The notes beneath the pieces are model-generated. The model was not told where the DNA came from. It made no database searches and saw nothing but the letters and a program-made list of their open reading frames with translations. The translations under genes and the position numbers were made by a program. Below, one piece after another: positions 25,318-33,413 of a stretch of DNA of 64,000 nucleotides. Every line of letters starts with the position of its first letter. The stretch's first letter is position 1. The DNA is from Agromyces albus (GTDB lineage: Bacteria > Actinomycetota > Actinomycetes > Actinomycetales > Microbacteriaceae), in NCBI RefSeq assembly GCF_004134825.1, contig NZ_SDPN01000002.1:62001-126000 (forward strand), written 5' to 3'.

Positions 25318-25896
25318 ATGGCTGAGATCTCGACGCTCGTGCGCTCCGCTCGGCGTGCTCGCAAGCTGACGCAGCGTGACCTTGCCGATCGGTCGGGGGT
25401 TCCGCAGAGTCGTGTGGCGCTCGTCGAGGGGCGCCACGAGACTCCGCGCTTCGACACGGCGAGCCGGCTGCTCGCCGCCGGCGGCCATCGGCTGTACGCG
25501 GCCGCCACGACGCGCGACGATGTCGCCACGGTCGCGGCAGCCATCCGTAGCGCCGTGAAGCGTGACGATGCGCGGCTGGCGTTCCGGTACTTCATCCAGA
25601 TGAATGACAATCTCGTCGCGGAACGGGGGCTACTCCGCGGCGTGCTGGCGATCACGGAGCCGGAGACGACGGGGTCGAAGACGTGGGACTCGGCGATCGC
25701 GGCTCTCGTCGCGTACCGGTTGAATGCGCAGCGCGTCCCGCTGCCGCCCTGGGTGCACGCGCCCGAGCGCAGCCTTGAACGCGCCCGCGTGCTTCAGATC
25801 GACCCTGCCGATCCCGCGCCGCCTCGCGGTGATGTGCCGACCGAGTTCCTCGAGCACGGCGTCTTGATCTGGCGAGACTCTTTGGAGAGCGTGTGA
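25318..25896 (+). CDS. XRE-type HTH protein, probable antitoxin
   Basis: 192 residues. The N-terminal helix-turn-helix (LVRSARRARKLTQRDLADRSGVPQSRVALVEGRHETP, about 6-43) is XRE/Cro-like. The remainder, about residues 60-190, is not a domain I recognise; it contains RLAFRYFIQMNDNL and GSKTWDSAIAALVAYRL. GGAGGAGG precedes the ATG. It overlaps the downstream nucleotidyltransferase-like gene by four bases (GTGA), an arrangement used by AbiE-like and MenAT-like toxin-antitoxin pairs. Antitoxin and autorepressor role is inferred from that context. Confidence 0.8.
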   Translation: MAEISTLVRSARRARKLTQRDLADRSGVPQSRVALVEGRHETPRFDTASRLLAAGGHRLYAAATTRDDVATVAAAIRSAVKRDDARLAFRYFIQMNDNLVAERGLLRGVLAITEPETTGSKTWDSAIAALVAYRLNAQRVPLPPWVHAPERSLERARVLQIDPADPAPPRGDVPTEFLEHGVLIWRDSLESV

Positions 25897-26465
25897 TCCT
25901 CTTCGACCGCGACGACCTGATCGACGGCTTGCGCGAGCTTGTCGAGGAGTTGCATGCTGCCGGAGAACCCGTCGGACTCAGGATCGTCGGCGGAGGGGCG
26001 CTCGTGCTGCGCCATTTCGATCGGGGAACAACGGTGGATCTGGACGCCGTTCAGGTACGGCCAGGATCGGAGACAGCCGTCGTGACCGCCGCCGAGCGGA
26101 TCGCCGATCGGCGCGGATGGCAGCGCGACTGGCTCAATTTCAAGGCGGCGGGCTTGGCGCCGTGGTGGGGTCGCGAGATCCTGTGGGAGACGATCCACCG
26201 CGACGAGCTCGTGACGATCGAGGTTGCGTCAGCCGAAGCGCTGCTCGCCATGAAACTCAAGGCCAGCCGACCAGGCCGCGACACCGACGACGTCCGCCAG
26301 CTGCTCGCGATCTGCGAGGTCGACTCGGTCGAAGCGGCTGACGCCCTGTTCAGCGAGTACTTCCCCGGTGACGCTCTCACCGAGCGTGCATGGTCGATGA
26401 TCGAGCGCATCCTCGCCGATGGGCCGCTGGATCCGCCGGCGGCGCCCCCGCCCGTTCGCCTCTAA
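25893..26465 (+). CDS. Nucleotidyltransferase-fold protein (DUF6036/AbiEii-like), probable toxin
   Basis: 190 residues from GTG 25893. GLRIVGGGALVLRHFDRGTTVDLDAV (about 27-52) is the nucleotidyltransferase core: GG-A loop, then R-T-x-D-x-D with the two metal-binding Asp residues. SAEALLAMKLKASRPGRDTDDVRQLLAI (about 112-140) matches the helical part of AbiEii/DUF6036 proteins (the K..R..D..D pattern). Translationally coupled to an XRE protein. Related toxins transfer nucleotides to tRNA or other targets; that activity is inference. The catalytic residues look intact. Confidence 0.82.
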   Translation: MILFDRDDLIDGLRELVEELHAAGEPVGLRIVGGGALVLRHFDRGTTVDLDAVQVRPGSETAVVTAAERIADRRGWQRDWLNFKAAGLAPWWGREILWETIHRDELVTIEVASAEALLAMKLKASRPGRDTDDVRQLLAICEVDSVEAADALFSEYFPGDALTERAWSMIERILADGPLDPPAAPPPVRL

Positions 26466-26765
26466 ACGCTCCGACTGATCCGCAGGTCGCGCCACCCGAA
26501 CCCGCCGGGCTCGGGCAGGCTCTCGCGGATCTGCTCGGCCGTGAACATGCGCCGCGGTCGCAGGTCGTCGGGCACGGATGCCGCGGGCGGCGCGGCTTCC
26601 GTCACGCCCTCGGCGAGCATGCGCACCTGGGCCTTCGCGACGAGCGGCACCTTCATGGTCCACTCGGTCACCTGCGCGAGCTACGTGGTCGTTCCCTGAG
26701 CCTGTCGAAGGGCACGGCACGACGACGACCCGTCGTCCGAGAACGGATGCACGAGCTTCGCGTGC
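26465..26765 (-). pseudogene. C-terminal fragment of the epimerase-like gene, interrupted by a repeat
   Basis: The minus strand reads TEWTMKVPLVAKAQVRMLAEGV, then RRMFTAEQIRESLPEPGGFGW, the same C-terminus as the damaged gene at 28741-29642. Further upstream the similarity resumes with ASVLGRRVVVVPCP, but between the two parts a repeat of the CTTCGACAGGCTCA type (26686-26712) replaces the original codons and adds an in-frame stop. No N-terminal half adjoins. A remnant, and a useful reference copy for locating the frameshifts in the other gene. Confidence 0.75.
26686..26712. repeat. REP-like palindromic element, CTTCGACAGGCTCA type
   Basis: CCCTGAGCCTGTCGAAGGG with flanking bases, inserted in the gene fragment at 26465-26765. 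A similar core (TTTCGACAGGCTCAACCA) occurs inside the Clp gene at 33759-33780. Confidence 0.6.
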
Positions 26766-26769
26766 GCGT

Positions 26770-26973
26770 TCAGTCGTCCACCTCGACGATCTCGTACTCT
26801 GGGTCATCGTCATCGTCGTCCTCGGGGTAATCGCCCGGGTTCGAGAGATGAAGCACTTCGCCGCCTGCATGGTAATTGCTGACGCCCTCGAGCGCGTGCG
26901 CCTCGGCTTCCTCATAAGTGTCGAAGACCTCATCGTCCTCATCGCCGTCTTCCCACTCAACCTTGAAGCCCAT
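26770..26973 (-). CDS. Small acidic protein of unknown function
   Basis: 67 residues from ATG 26973, preceded by AAAGGGG at good spacing. About a third of residues are Asp or Glu, with a run of six Asp near the C-terminus (PEDDDDDDPEYEI). VFDTYEEAEAHALEGVSNY suggests one helix between strands. The protein is too small and too acidic to assign; DNA mimicry is possible in principle but nothing in the sequence proves it. It begins the gene-poor island. Confidence 0.6.
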   Translation of the reverse strand: MGFKVEWEDGDEDDEVFDTYEEAEAHALEGVSNYHAGGEVLHLSNPGDYPEDDDDDDPEYEIVEVDD

Positions 26974-26988
26974 GGTGCCCCTTTCCAT

Positions 26989-27578
26989 CTACAACATAGC
27001 CAGGTACGCACGTCCGTCCAGGACGACAGGGCCGACGACTGGCTCGCGCTCGGGTAGGAACGCGCATCGACGCGGCGGAACTTTGTCGGCGCGTTCTCGC
27101 TGAGTGCCGTCAGCGCGCAGGCAACTGCACGTGCTTCTCACGTCCAGAGTCCTGCCAGAGTCCGTGTCAGGCGATCGCGGTGGCCACAGCCGGACGAATC
27201 AGTATTCGCGCGCCTTCGACAGTTTCGAGACCTCCACCGACAACTGCCTACTTCACGGTGCTCTGGACGGGACAGGAGGCGCCGTTTTCTCAACTTGATC
27301 AGGGTATTTGTGAGGAGTGTTCGACGTCCCGTCTGCTTCCCAGTACCGGGTTGTTGCCTCGGGCCATGCGCGCGCGTGTTGAGAGTGACATTGAGGTGGG
27401 GCATCCGGGACGTTTGGGACCAGCTGCGAAAATCTCTGATGGAAGGATAATAAATCCGTCCCGATTCGTGCCCATAGGCGGGACCGGTCCGGACCGATCC
27501 GGGCGCATCAGCGTGTTCAGGCACGTAGTTGTGGTGCAGCACCTTCGGTCAAAGCAATCTTGGGGGCGGTAGTTTGCT
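26989..27578. other. 590-base stretch without a convincing gene
   Basis: Open frames here (about 130 codons on each strand) lack ribosome-binding sites, codon-position bias and recognisable motifs. Base composition is lower in GC than the flanks. An alternating GGACCGGTCCGGACCG-like stretch lies near 27481-27500. I see no RNA gene. Confidence 0.5.
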
Positions 27579-28184
27579 TCACCATCCGCCGGAGCCCCGC
27601 ACCCGGCTGGAACGAATCTTCTCGGCCGTCTCTACGAGCTCTTCGGCGTACGCGTTCATCGACACTGACCGGGCAATCACAGCAAACTGCAGTACGTCGT
27701 TCTCGCCGTACCTTTGGACATCCACGGAACGCAGGTATGCGCGCTCAGCCGCCTTGTAAGAGAAGCGGCTGGTGCTTGAGTCATCGGTCACCCGGATGAA
27801 TAGTTCTGCTGCATGATCTCCTCTCATGGCGGCTTCGCGCCACTGGTTCCTGGCGGATGCATTGTCTCCGGAGTCCATGGCGACGATGCCGAGTCCAGTG
27901 ATCGCACGTGCCTCACCCAGGGATCGAGATTCCTCCCACGCCTCGACGGCTTGATCTCTGGCCTCATAGCGCCCGAGGCCACCGTCGTTGTACTTCCGCA
28001 TCTGACCGGCACCGAAAAAGAACTGGTCTACACCTCTGTTCACCTGCTTGCGCTGCGCATGCGTGGAGTTCGGGCCGTACTGGGTGTAGTAACCGGTGCC
28101 CTTCTTCTTGTTGAAGAGGCTCGTGATACCGACGAGAGCGATGAGGACGACTGCCACCACCGCTCCGAACGCGACGGACTCCAT
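27579..28184 (-). CDS. Membrane-anchored repeat-type protein of unknown function
   Basis: 201 residues from MESVAFGAVVAVVLIALVGI, one N-terminal membrane helix; AAGGGGAG precedes the ATG, which favours this start over one 24 codons upstream. The rest is soluble and helical: EAWEESRSLGEARAITGLGIVAMDSGD and SARNQWREAAMRGDHAAELFIRV look like Sel1/TPR-type helical pairs in which Ala/Gly positions recur. It ends with Arg/Gly residues. It lies alone in the island, so context gives no role. Confidence 0.62.
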   Translation of the reverse strand: MESVAFGAVVAVVLIALVGITSLFNKKKGTGYYTQYGPNSTHAQRKQVNRGVDQFFFGAGQMRKYNDGGLGRYEARDQAVEAWEESRSLGEARAITGLGIVAMDSGDNASARNQWREAAMRGDHAAELFIRVTDDSSTSRFSYKAAERAYLRSVDVQRYGENDVLQFAVIARSVSMNAYAEELVETAEKIRSSRVRGSGGW

Positions 28185-28263
28185 GGTGACTCCCCTTCGA
28201 ATCGGCAAGCCAGGTGCTTCGGATCGTAGTGGATTGAGAGGGCTCAATGCCGTCATCTGGCGA

Positions 28264-28575
28264 TCACGACAATATCCCGCGCCTCGTCATCGGAACAGGC
28301 TCTGCATTTGGATTGAGCCTTCGGGGATTCAATAGGCGCGTCCGCATCGCGACGCGGAAAATCCGCCAGGGGAGCCGACGCCGGAGCTTCTGGTCCTTTA
28401 CGAGCTGGCATGATCCGTCAACGACCGGTTGCGTTGGTCGCGCGGCATCGAGGGCATCCAATGGGCTCGGGCACAGTTCGTTGTTGTCGATGCACCCGTT
28501 GCTGTTCGTGCATCCGGCCATGAGATAGGCAGAGGTGGTGGCGAGAATGGCGAGGGTGGCGCTGGGCTGCTTCAC
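28264..28575 (-). CDS. Small putative lipoprotein
   Basis: 103 residues. The N-terminus is a lipoprotein signal: a Lys, a hydrophobic run and LMAGC with Cys22 as the lipidation site, followed by a Ser/Asn stretch. The mature part after about residue 60 becomes Arg-rich and unlike an exported protein (LRRRLPWRIFRVAMRTR), so the frame may be a truncated gene whose 3' part is not original. No ribosome-binding site of note. Unknown function. Confidence 0.45.
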   Translation of the reverse strand: MKQPSATLAILATTSAYLMAGCTNSNGCIDNNELCPSPLDALDAARPTQPVVDGSCQLVKDQKLRRRLPWRIFRVAMRTRLLNPRRLNPNAEPVPMTRRGILS

Positions 28576-28740
28576 GATTGGTCCTCGGGCTACTATCCGG
28601 CAGCGTCCTCGTCGGACGCAGGGGCAGGGCTGGCCGTTCGAGCTGTCGTTCCCAACGGCCCGACGCCTTTGATGGCGGCTCCCTTGTCCACTTCGCTTCG
28701 CCAGGCGGCACTCGTCCCCGAACTGGGGGCACGAACGTCG

Positions 28741-29642
28741 TCAGCCGCTGACCCGCAGATCCTTCCACCCGAACCCGCCGGGCTCGGGCAAACTCTCCCG
28801 AATCTGCTCGGCCGTGAACATGCGCCGCGGGCGAAGGTCGTCGGGCACGGATGCCGCGGGCGGCGCGGCATCCGTAACGCCCTCGGCGAGCATGCGCAAC
28901 CTGGGCCTTCGCGACGAGCGGCACCTTCATGGTCCACTCGGTCACCTGCGCGAGCGCGTACTGCGCCCACACCGGCCACGGCACCACGACTACGCGGCGT
29001 CCGACGACGGATGCCACGCGCCGCACGGCCCTCCAGAGCAGCAGCTGCTCGGCGCCCGACGACCGCGACGGTCTCACGCGGCATCCGCCCGTCGATCGCG
29101 GCGACGAGGATGTCGGTGAGGTCGTCGATCGGGATGGGCCGGATGGGTTTCTCGCGGAAGCCGACGGTCGCGAACACCGGCAAGGTCTGCACGGTGTGGC
29201 TGAGGTGGTCGATGAGATGGTCGCCGCGGCCGTAGATCATGCCGGCCTTGAGGATCGTGTAGTCGAGGCCCGAGTCGCGGATCAGCTCCTCGGCCGCCCA
29301 TTTCGACTCGTGGTACGCCGACCCGCAATCGGGGCGTGCCCGCAGGTAGCTCAGCATGATGACCTTGCGCACTCCGGCCCGCTTGGCCGCCTCGATCACG
29401 TTGGCCGTGCCCTCGATGTGCACCCGCTGGTAGGTCTGGCCGCCGATCTCGCGGTTGATGCCCGCGCAGTGCGCGACGACCTCGCATCCCTCGAACGCCC
29501 GCGCGAGCGCGTCGACGTCACTGGTGTCGACGCCGGTGCGCCGGGAGATGATGACGGATGCCCCGGGCCCGAGCTGTTGGGCCAGGTGGCGTCCGACGAA
29601 GCCGGTGCCGCCGGTGATCGCGGTGCGTGGGTGGTGGGTCAT
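28741..29642 (-). pseudogene. NAD(P)-binding epimerase/SDR-a5-type gene with two frameshifts
   Basis: The N-terminal 190 or so residues are intact: TAITGGTGFVGRHLA (Rossmann motif), HCAGINREIGGQTY, AYHESKWAAEELI, IYGRGDHLIDH. Near 29054-29056 one extra C breaks the frame after ETVAVVG; the continuation AEQLLLWRAVRRVASVVGRR is in another frame. At 28898-28899 one extra A shifts it again: the fragment at 26465-26765 has GCGCACCTGG where this gene has GCGCAACCTGG. The end (SLPEPGGFGW, stop at 28741) is then in the third frame. The gene is therefore broken unless the assembly has two indels here. Function of the ancestor: NAD(P)-dependent epimerase-like, substrate unknown. Confidence 0.8.
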
Positions 29643-29703
29643 GTGGCGACTCTAGGCCGCGGTCGCACACACGAACCGGCGAAGGACCCCGAGGACTACC
29701 CGA

Positions 29704-30690
29704 TCATCGCTTATCGCGCATTGAAATCACCCACTCTTCCCTCGTTCTTCGGTTCTTGCGCAAATTGCACTGCCAGCAGCAGAGCATCGAGTTTGCCCAG
29801 GTGTGGCCTCCACCTCCGGACAAAGGAATGATGTGCTCGATGGTCGCTTTCCGAGGTTCGTACTGTCGACCTCTTACATATTCAAATGACATGGGCTGAC
29901 CGCAGTACGGGCAGATGTCTCCGAACTTCTCGCGTAGCGCTGCGACTGTGATGCCACGATCGCTCGGTTCCATTGTCATCCTGACGCGCCGACGGTGCAC
30001 CGATTCGGTGGCGAGAGCGATTCGCTTGTCTTTGTCCCGTTCGTAGCGCTCCTTGTCTTTCGCGCGACGGACGTCGATTGATTTCGCGTAGTTCTTGCGC
30101 GCGAGGCTGCGGAGACGACCGGGTTCCGCCTCCCAGCGACGCTTCTCCGCTGCGCGCCGACACGCCTTGCAAATCGCCCGCCTGCCACCTGTCGCGAGTT
30201 TGTCGAGGTTGAACGCCTCGATCGACTGACGCTCTCCACAGTTGGGGCAAGTGCGGGTGCCATCCTCATGGTCGAGCGCCTTGCGCACCCGTGGAGACCT
30301 GGCTCCGCCGAGGGGGTCGCCGTGCTTTGAATACCTAAGAAAATGTCGATTGCAGAGTCCTCGTGCCGAGATTGGTTGGCCGCATCCATCCACCTCGCAT
30401 TGCGCACCGACCCCGTATGTTCTGCGTACCTTTCCTGCTAATGGATCGCCGTGCGCTCGCCATCGCTGCCAGTGCATGCTGCAGTAGCCTCTGGCTCGGG
30501 CGTCTCGTAGACAAGCCGGTACGGAACATTCTTTACCTTCGTTGGCATGCCGCCGCACAGGGCTCGATGGGTCGCCGTAAGTTTTCCACCGGTAGTAGTG
30601 GCTTCGGCACCACCCGCGCGCCGAAGCCTCCACTTCGCAGCCCACGATTGAACAACTCGGTCTTGGACCGACGAACTTGATTCTCCCCAT
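29704..30690 (-). CDS. HNH endonuclease with three N-terminal zinc-binding modules
   Basis: 328 residues from ATG 30690, with GGGAGG upstream. Three similar modules of about 40 residues carry C-x4-C-x9-C-x2-H followed by a W/Y and HGDP or YGDP: Cys13/18/28-His31, Cys55/60/70-His73, Cys98/103/113-His116. A further CPNC...CKAC zinc ribbon is at 148-177, then a basic coiled stretch (195-235). The HNH domain is at about 259-318: CPYC, IEHIIPLSGGG, WANSMLCCWQCN. Such proteins occur in phages and mobile islands. It follows the AAA/DUF4435 pair on the same strand after 219 bases and may belong to the same element. Confidence 0.87.
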   Translation of the reverse strand: MGRIKFVGPRPSCSIVGCEVEASARGWCRSHYYRWKTYGDPSSPVRRHANEGKECSVPACLRDARARGYCSMHWQRWRAHGDPLAGKVRRTYGVGAQCEVDGCGQPISARGLCNRHFLRYSKHGDPLGGARSPRVRKALDHEDGTRTCPNCGERQSIEAFNLDKLATGGRRAICKACRRAAEKRRWEAEPGRLRSLARKNYAKSIDVRRAKDKERYERDKDKRIALATESVHRRRVRMTMEPSDRGITVAALREKFGDICPYCGQPMSFEYVRGRQYEPRKATIEHIIPLSGGGGHTWANSMLCCWQCNLRKNRRTREEWVISMRDKR

Positions 30691-30909
30691 GCGCAACCTC
30701 CCGTGCTGACGGTAGTTGGGGCTCACGACACTTCGTCGGATGTGGTGCTCTGAGCGCCGACGACCTGCACGGATACGGACCGGCACTCGTCAGTGGTCGA
30801 CCAGATCGTGACCGCGGGCCGGTGCTCGCTGGAACCTATGCGCGTGATGGCCTCTCGCCACTGGCATAACGATCACCGGGGGGAACCTCGCTCTCGAGCC
30901 TGCAACGAG

Positions 30910-31770
30910 CTACGCGGCCACCTCACACAGAAATGCTGATCGCGTATAACGACCTGCCCACGCCTGGAGCTCAGAGTATGGATCGAGGAGCTGCACCGTC
31001 GAACAGTCTGTTGCTGCCAGAAGGCTTGCTGCGAGGTGGTGGGCGCTGAGCTGTCGTGCTCCCGCCTGCCTCAATGCAGCCGCTGCGGCGCCCAATACGT
31101 CGTGACCTCCGCAGAGCTCGGACCGTCCTGACGTGCGCGCCGTCGCCGCTTCAATGTTGGCCCGCAGCACGGAGTGATTTAGCTTCGCCTGGGAACGGGA
31201 GTTCACTATATCGACGAGGTCTTCCCAAGGTTTCGGCGTGTAATCGGCCGCTAGTGCCAATCCAAACGGAAAATCCCTGAAACGCGAGGCGACGCCGTGT
31301 TCCTGGGCAATGAGGCGAAGCGGACTAATTGCACTTGCAAGCCTGAAGGCGACTTCCGTAGCCGAGACTCCAGTCTGGCTCTCGATGTGCTCAGTCGCCG
31401 CCCGCGAATGCACTCGAAGGACGCGGTCGAGTAATGCGGTGTTGACACCAACGATGTCAGCGACGAGATCGTAGCCTCGGGTCGCAACCGCGGTTGGAGG
31501 GTAGGCCGAGGACTGTCCGGTCAAGTCGTCCAGATCCCGGTCAATGAGGGCGATCGCCGCTGGAATCTGTTGCGAATGGATTAGATGAGCCGCAGCGAGC
31601 ACCTCGCCTTTTCCTCCAGCCACGAGCAGCGTCACATCGGGCTCGTTAATGTGCCCAAACAAGACCCGGTCTTCATCGTCGCCCTCGACGACCAGCAACA
31701 GCTTCCCACTTACCTGACGTTGCATAACCGCAGTCATGAATAGGGTGCTGCCAGTTAAGAATTGCTTCAC
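30910..31770 (-). CDS. DUF4435 (TOPRIM-like) protein, AriB-like effector
   Basis: 286 residues, its ATG overlapping the ATPase stop by four bases. LLLVVEGDDEDRVLF gives Glu29 and AIALIDRDLDDL gives Asp77 and Asp79, the acidic set expected of a TOPRIM-like metal site; VAGGKGEVLAA (about 50-60) is the conserved GGK step of DUF4435. The C-terminal half is helical and unassigned. In PARIS defence systems a DUF4435 protein (AriB) is held by an AAA ATPase (AriA) and released as a toxic nuclease when phage proteins are sensed. Gene order, coupling and domain pair match that design; homology to characterised AriB could not be tested. Confidence 0.75.
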   Translation of the reverse strand: MKQFLTGSTLFMTAVMQRQVSGKLLLVVEGDDEDRVLFGHINEPDVTLLVAGGKGEVLAAAHLIHSQQIPAAIALIDRDLDDLTGQSSAYPPTAVATRGYDLVADIVGVNTALLDRVLRVHSRAATEHIESQTGVSATEVAFRLASAISPLRLIAQEHGVASRFRDFPFGLALAADYTPKPWEDLVDIVNSRSQAKLNHSVLRANIEAATARTSGRSELCGGHDVLGAAAAALRQAGARQLSAHHLAASLLAATDCSTVQLLDPYSELQAWAGRYTRSAFLCEVAA

Positions 31771-33194
31771 AGTGCATCCCGTGCAACGGGACCGAAGAAC
31801 TCTTCATTGTGCGGGCCAAGTTGCTTTGCACGGCTCCACCAGGTGTTGATGATTTGTGGAGAATGAGTTGCCACGATGAACTGGAAATCCGCAAGGCTAG
31901 CAATGCGTTCAACATCTGCAATGAAGTCGACTTGCCAGCTCACGTGGAGCGAGATTTCTGGCTCATCGATCATTACGAGGCTCCCGGCCTCAACATTGAA
32001 CAGCAGATCGAACATAAGGATGATCTCGTGCTGTTCGCCCGATGAAAGCGAGTCCAAGGAAATTGGCCGCCCGTCGGAAGTGTGTGTGACCACGAGCCCG
32101 TCGTGCGCGTTGACCGCAAAGTGTTTGCGGAGCAGACGTGCGTTGATGATTTCTTCGAGGGCCTCGATTTTCTCGAGGAGGTTTTCGAATGATTGGAGTT
32201 TGTTGTCCGCATCGGCGAGGTAGAGGTCAAGCATGCTGACCTCCCAGATGGTTAGCGTTCGTTCAGGAAGCGCGAGTTCTGGTTCCAGACCGATCAGGGC
32301 TATGTCTGCCAGTCGGCTGCGGAAGCGATTCTGCGACTCGTACTTTTCGCGAATGCCAACTTCATCCAGTACCTCGGACGCGTCATCCCTGGAGAGAACG
32401 CGACTTGGGAAAGTGCGGTCGAGCTGTTGCGTAACCCGCGAATTTTCCGCGAGCGCTTTGGAGAGCAGTTCGCGCATCTTGCTCGCGTAATCAACGATTG
32501 TGGTCTGCCCGCGTCGGTTGCGCGGGCTATTGCGAGACCGAGGCGAGCGGTCCATGTACTCCTCGATCTTGAGCCGCTGCGTCTCAATGAGGTGCGTGGT
32601 GAGCCGATCTGCGAACGCCACGAAATCGGCTGGCGGGCGGTTCTGCTTCCGGTTAGTCCTCACATCGCGCCAACCAAAGCGCATTGAAAGTTCGTCGAGA
32701 TCAGCGATTTCGCCGTCCGTCTGGTCCTGCCATGCGCCACCGTTGATTGGTATCCACGTGGTTTCACGTTGAAGGTAGAGCTCGAAGTTGTTCTGATCTT
32801 CACCACGCCATGTCCAATCGATATGGCTGCCGTCTGGGCGCTCCAACCGAATGGTGACCTGCCCGTGTTCCCGCATACTCTTGAGAGATCCCTCAAAATC
32901 GCTGTCCCGTTCCTCAGCCGGCGCCGGGCCGTGGATGCGTGATACGGCTGCGCTAAGCGCTGAACCATCCTCAAACTCAAGCCGCGCGGTGGAGAACGGC
33001 TTTCCGCTCAGCATCGCGAAATTCATGCGAAGAAGCGCGTCAATAATCTCGAGCAGCTTGGTCTTACCGATCCCGTTCGGCCCATAAACGATGACGAAAT
33101 TACTGCCGTCCTGAAACTCAATTTCGTGGTCGTACTCGCCTAGAACGCCCAGCACAGACGCTGACCTGAGCCGCAAGCTCGCAGTTTCCGTCAT
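31767..33194 (-). CDS. AAA/ABC-type ATPase, AriA-like sensor of a PARIS-like system
   Basis: 475 residues from ATG 33194 (GGAAGG upstream; the frame is open 42 codons further but without start signals). Walker A GPNGIGKT (38-45), ABC signature LSSGEQ (383-388), Walker B SLVMIDEPEISLH (405-417) and the His switch VATHSP (441-446) are all intact. Between them lies a helical insert (about 200-350) with coiled-coil character. This is the RecF/SMC-like AAA_21/AAA_15 type, not a transporter ATPase: no membrane partner is near. Coupled to a DUF4435 gene, so most likely the sensor half of a PARIS-like anti-phage pair. Confidence 0.82.
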   Translation of the reverse strand: MTETASLRLRSASVLGVLGEYDHEIEFQDGSNFVIVYGPNGIGKTKLLEIIDALLRMNFAMLSGKPFSTARLEFEDGSALSAAVSRIHGPAPAEERDSDFEGSLKSMREHGQVTIRLERPDGSHIDWTWRGEDQNNFELYLQRETTWIPINGGAWQDQTDGEIADLDELSMRFGWRDVRTNRKQNRPPADFVAFADRLTTHLIETQRLKIEEYMDRSPRSRNSPRNRRGQTTIVDYASKMRELLSKALAENSRVTQQLDRTFPSRVLSRDDASEVLDEVGIREKYESQNRFRSRLADIALIGLEPELALPERTLTIWEVSMLDLYLADADNKLQSFENLLEKIEALEEIINARLLRKHFAVNAHDGLVVTHTSDGRPISLDSLSSGEQHEIILMFDLLFNVEAGSLVMIDEPEISLHVSWQVDFIADVERIASLADFQFIVATHSPQIINTWWSRAKQLGPHNEEFFGPVARDAL

Positions 33195-33247
33195 CTCTCG
33201 GTCTTCCTTCCTTGGCGCCGCGAAGCCTCCGCTCAGCAGAAGATATT

Positions 33248-33261
33248 GAGTGGGCCCACTC
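33248..33261. promoter_or_regulatory. Perfect 14-base palindrome before the AAA/DUF4435 pair
   Basis: GAGTGGGCCCACTC reads the same on both strands and lies 54 bases upstream of the ATPase start on the minus strand, where a repressor site would be expected. No regulator gene is adjacent. Confidence 0.35.
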
Positions 33262-33413
33262 TGGCAGTGCGTCGTGGTTCGTGTGCTGTGTTGCTGCGCG
33301 CTGAGCGTCTCGGCCCGCATCGGCTAAGTCTGCCGGTTGGACTGGGTGGGCACCGTCGAGTCTGTGTCCCCAGTACGGGGGTGTGGGAATACGCCAGCTC
33401 CCGCCGCGTTGAA

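Noticed and set aside
18675-26765. Possibility that the two epimerase fragments at 18.7 and 26.5 kb are halves of one gene split by insertion of the DNA between
   Set aside because: Both lie on the minus strand, but the N-terminal piece has the lower coordinates; a simple insertion would leave it at the higher end. A rearrangement would be needed.
27138-27572. Opposing open frames of about 130 codons in the island
   Set aside because: No ribosome-binding site, no -10 at leaderless distance, no recognisable pattern, and both strands are equally open.
29704-30690. HNH gene considered as an IS-encoded transposase
   Set aside because: No terminal inverted repeats or transposase catalytic motif seen; the protein has zinc modules and an HNH nuclease domain.
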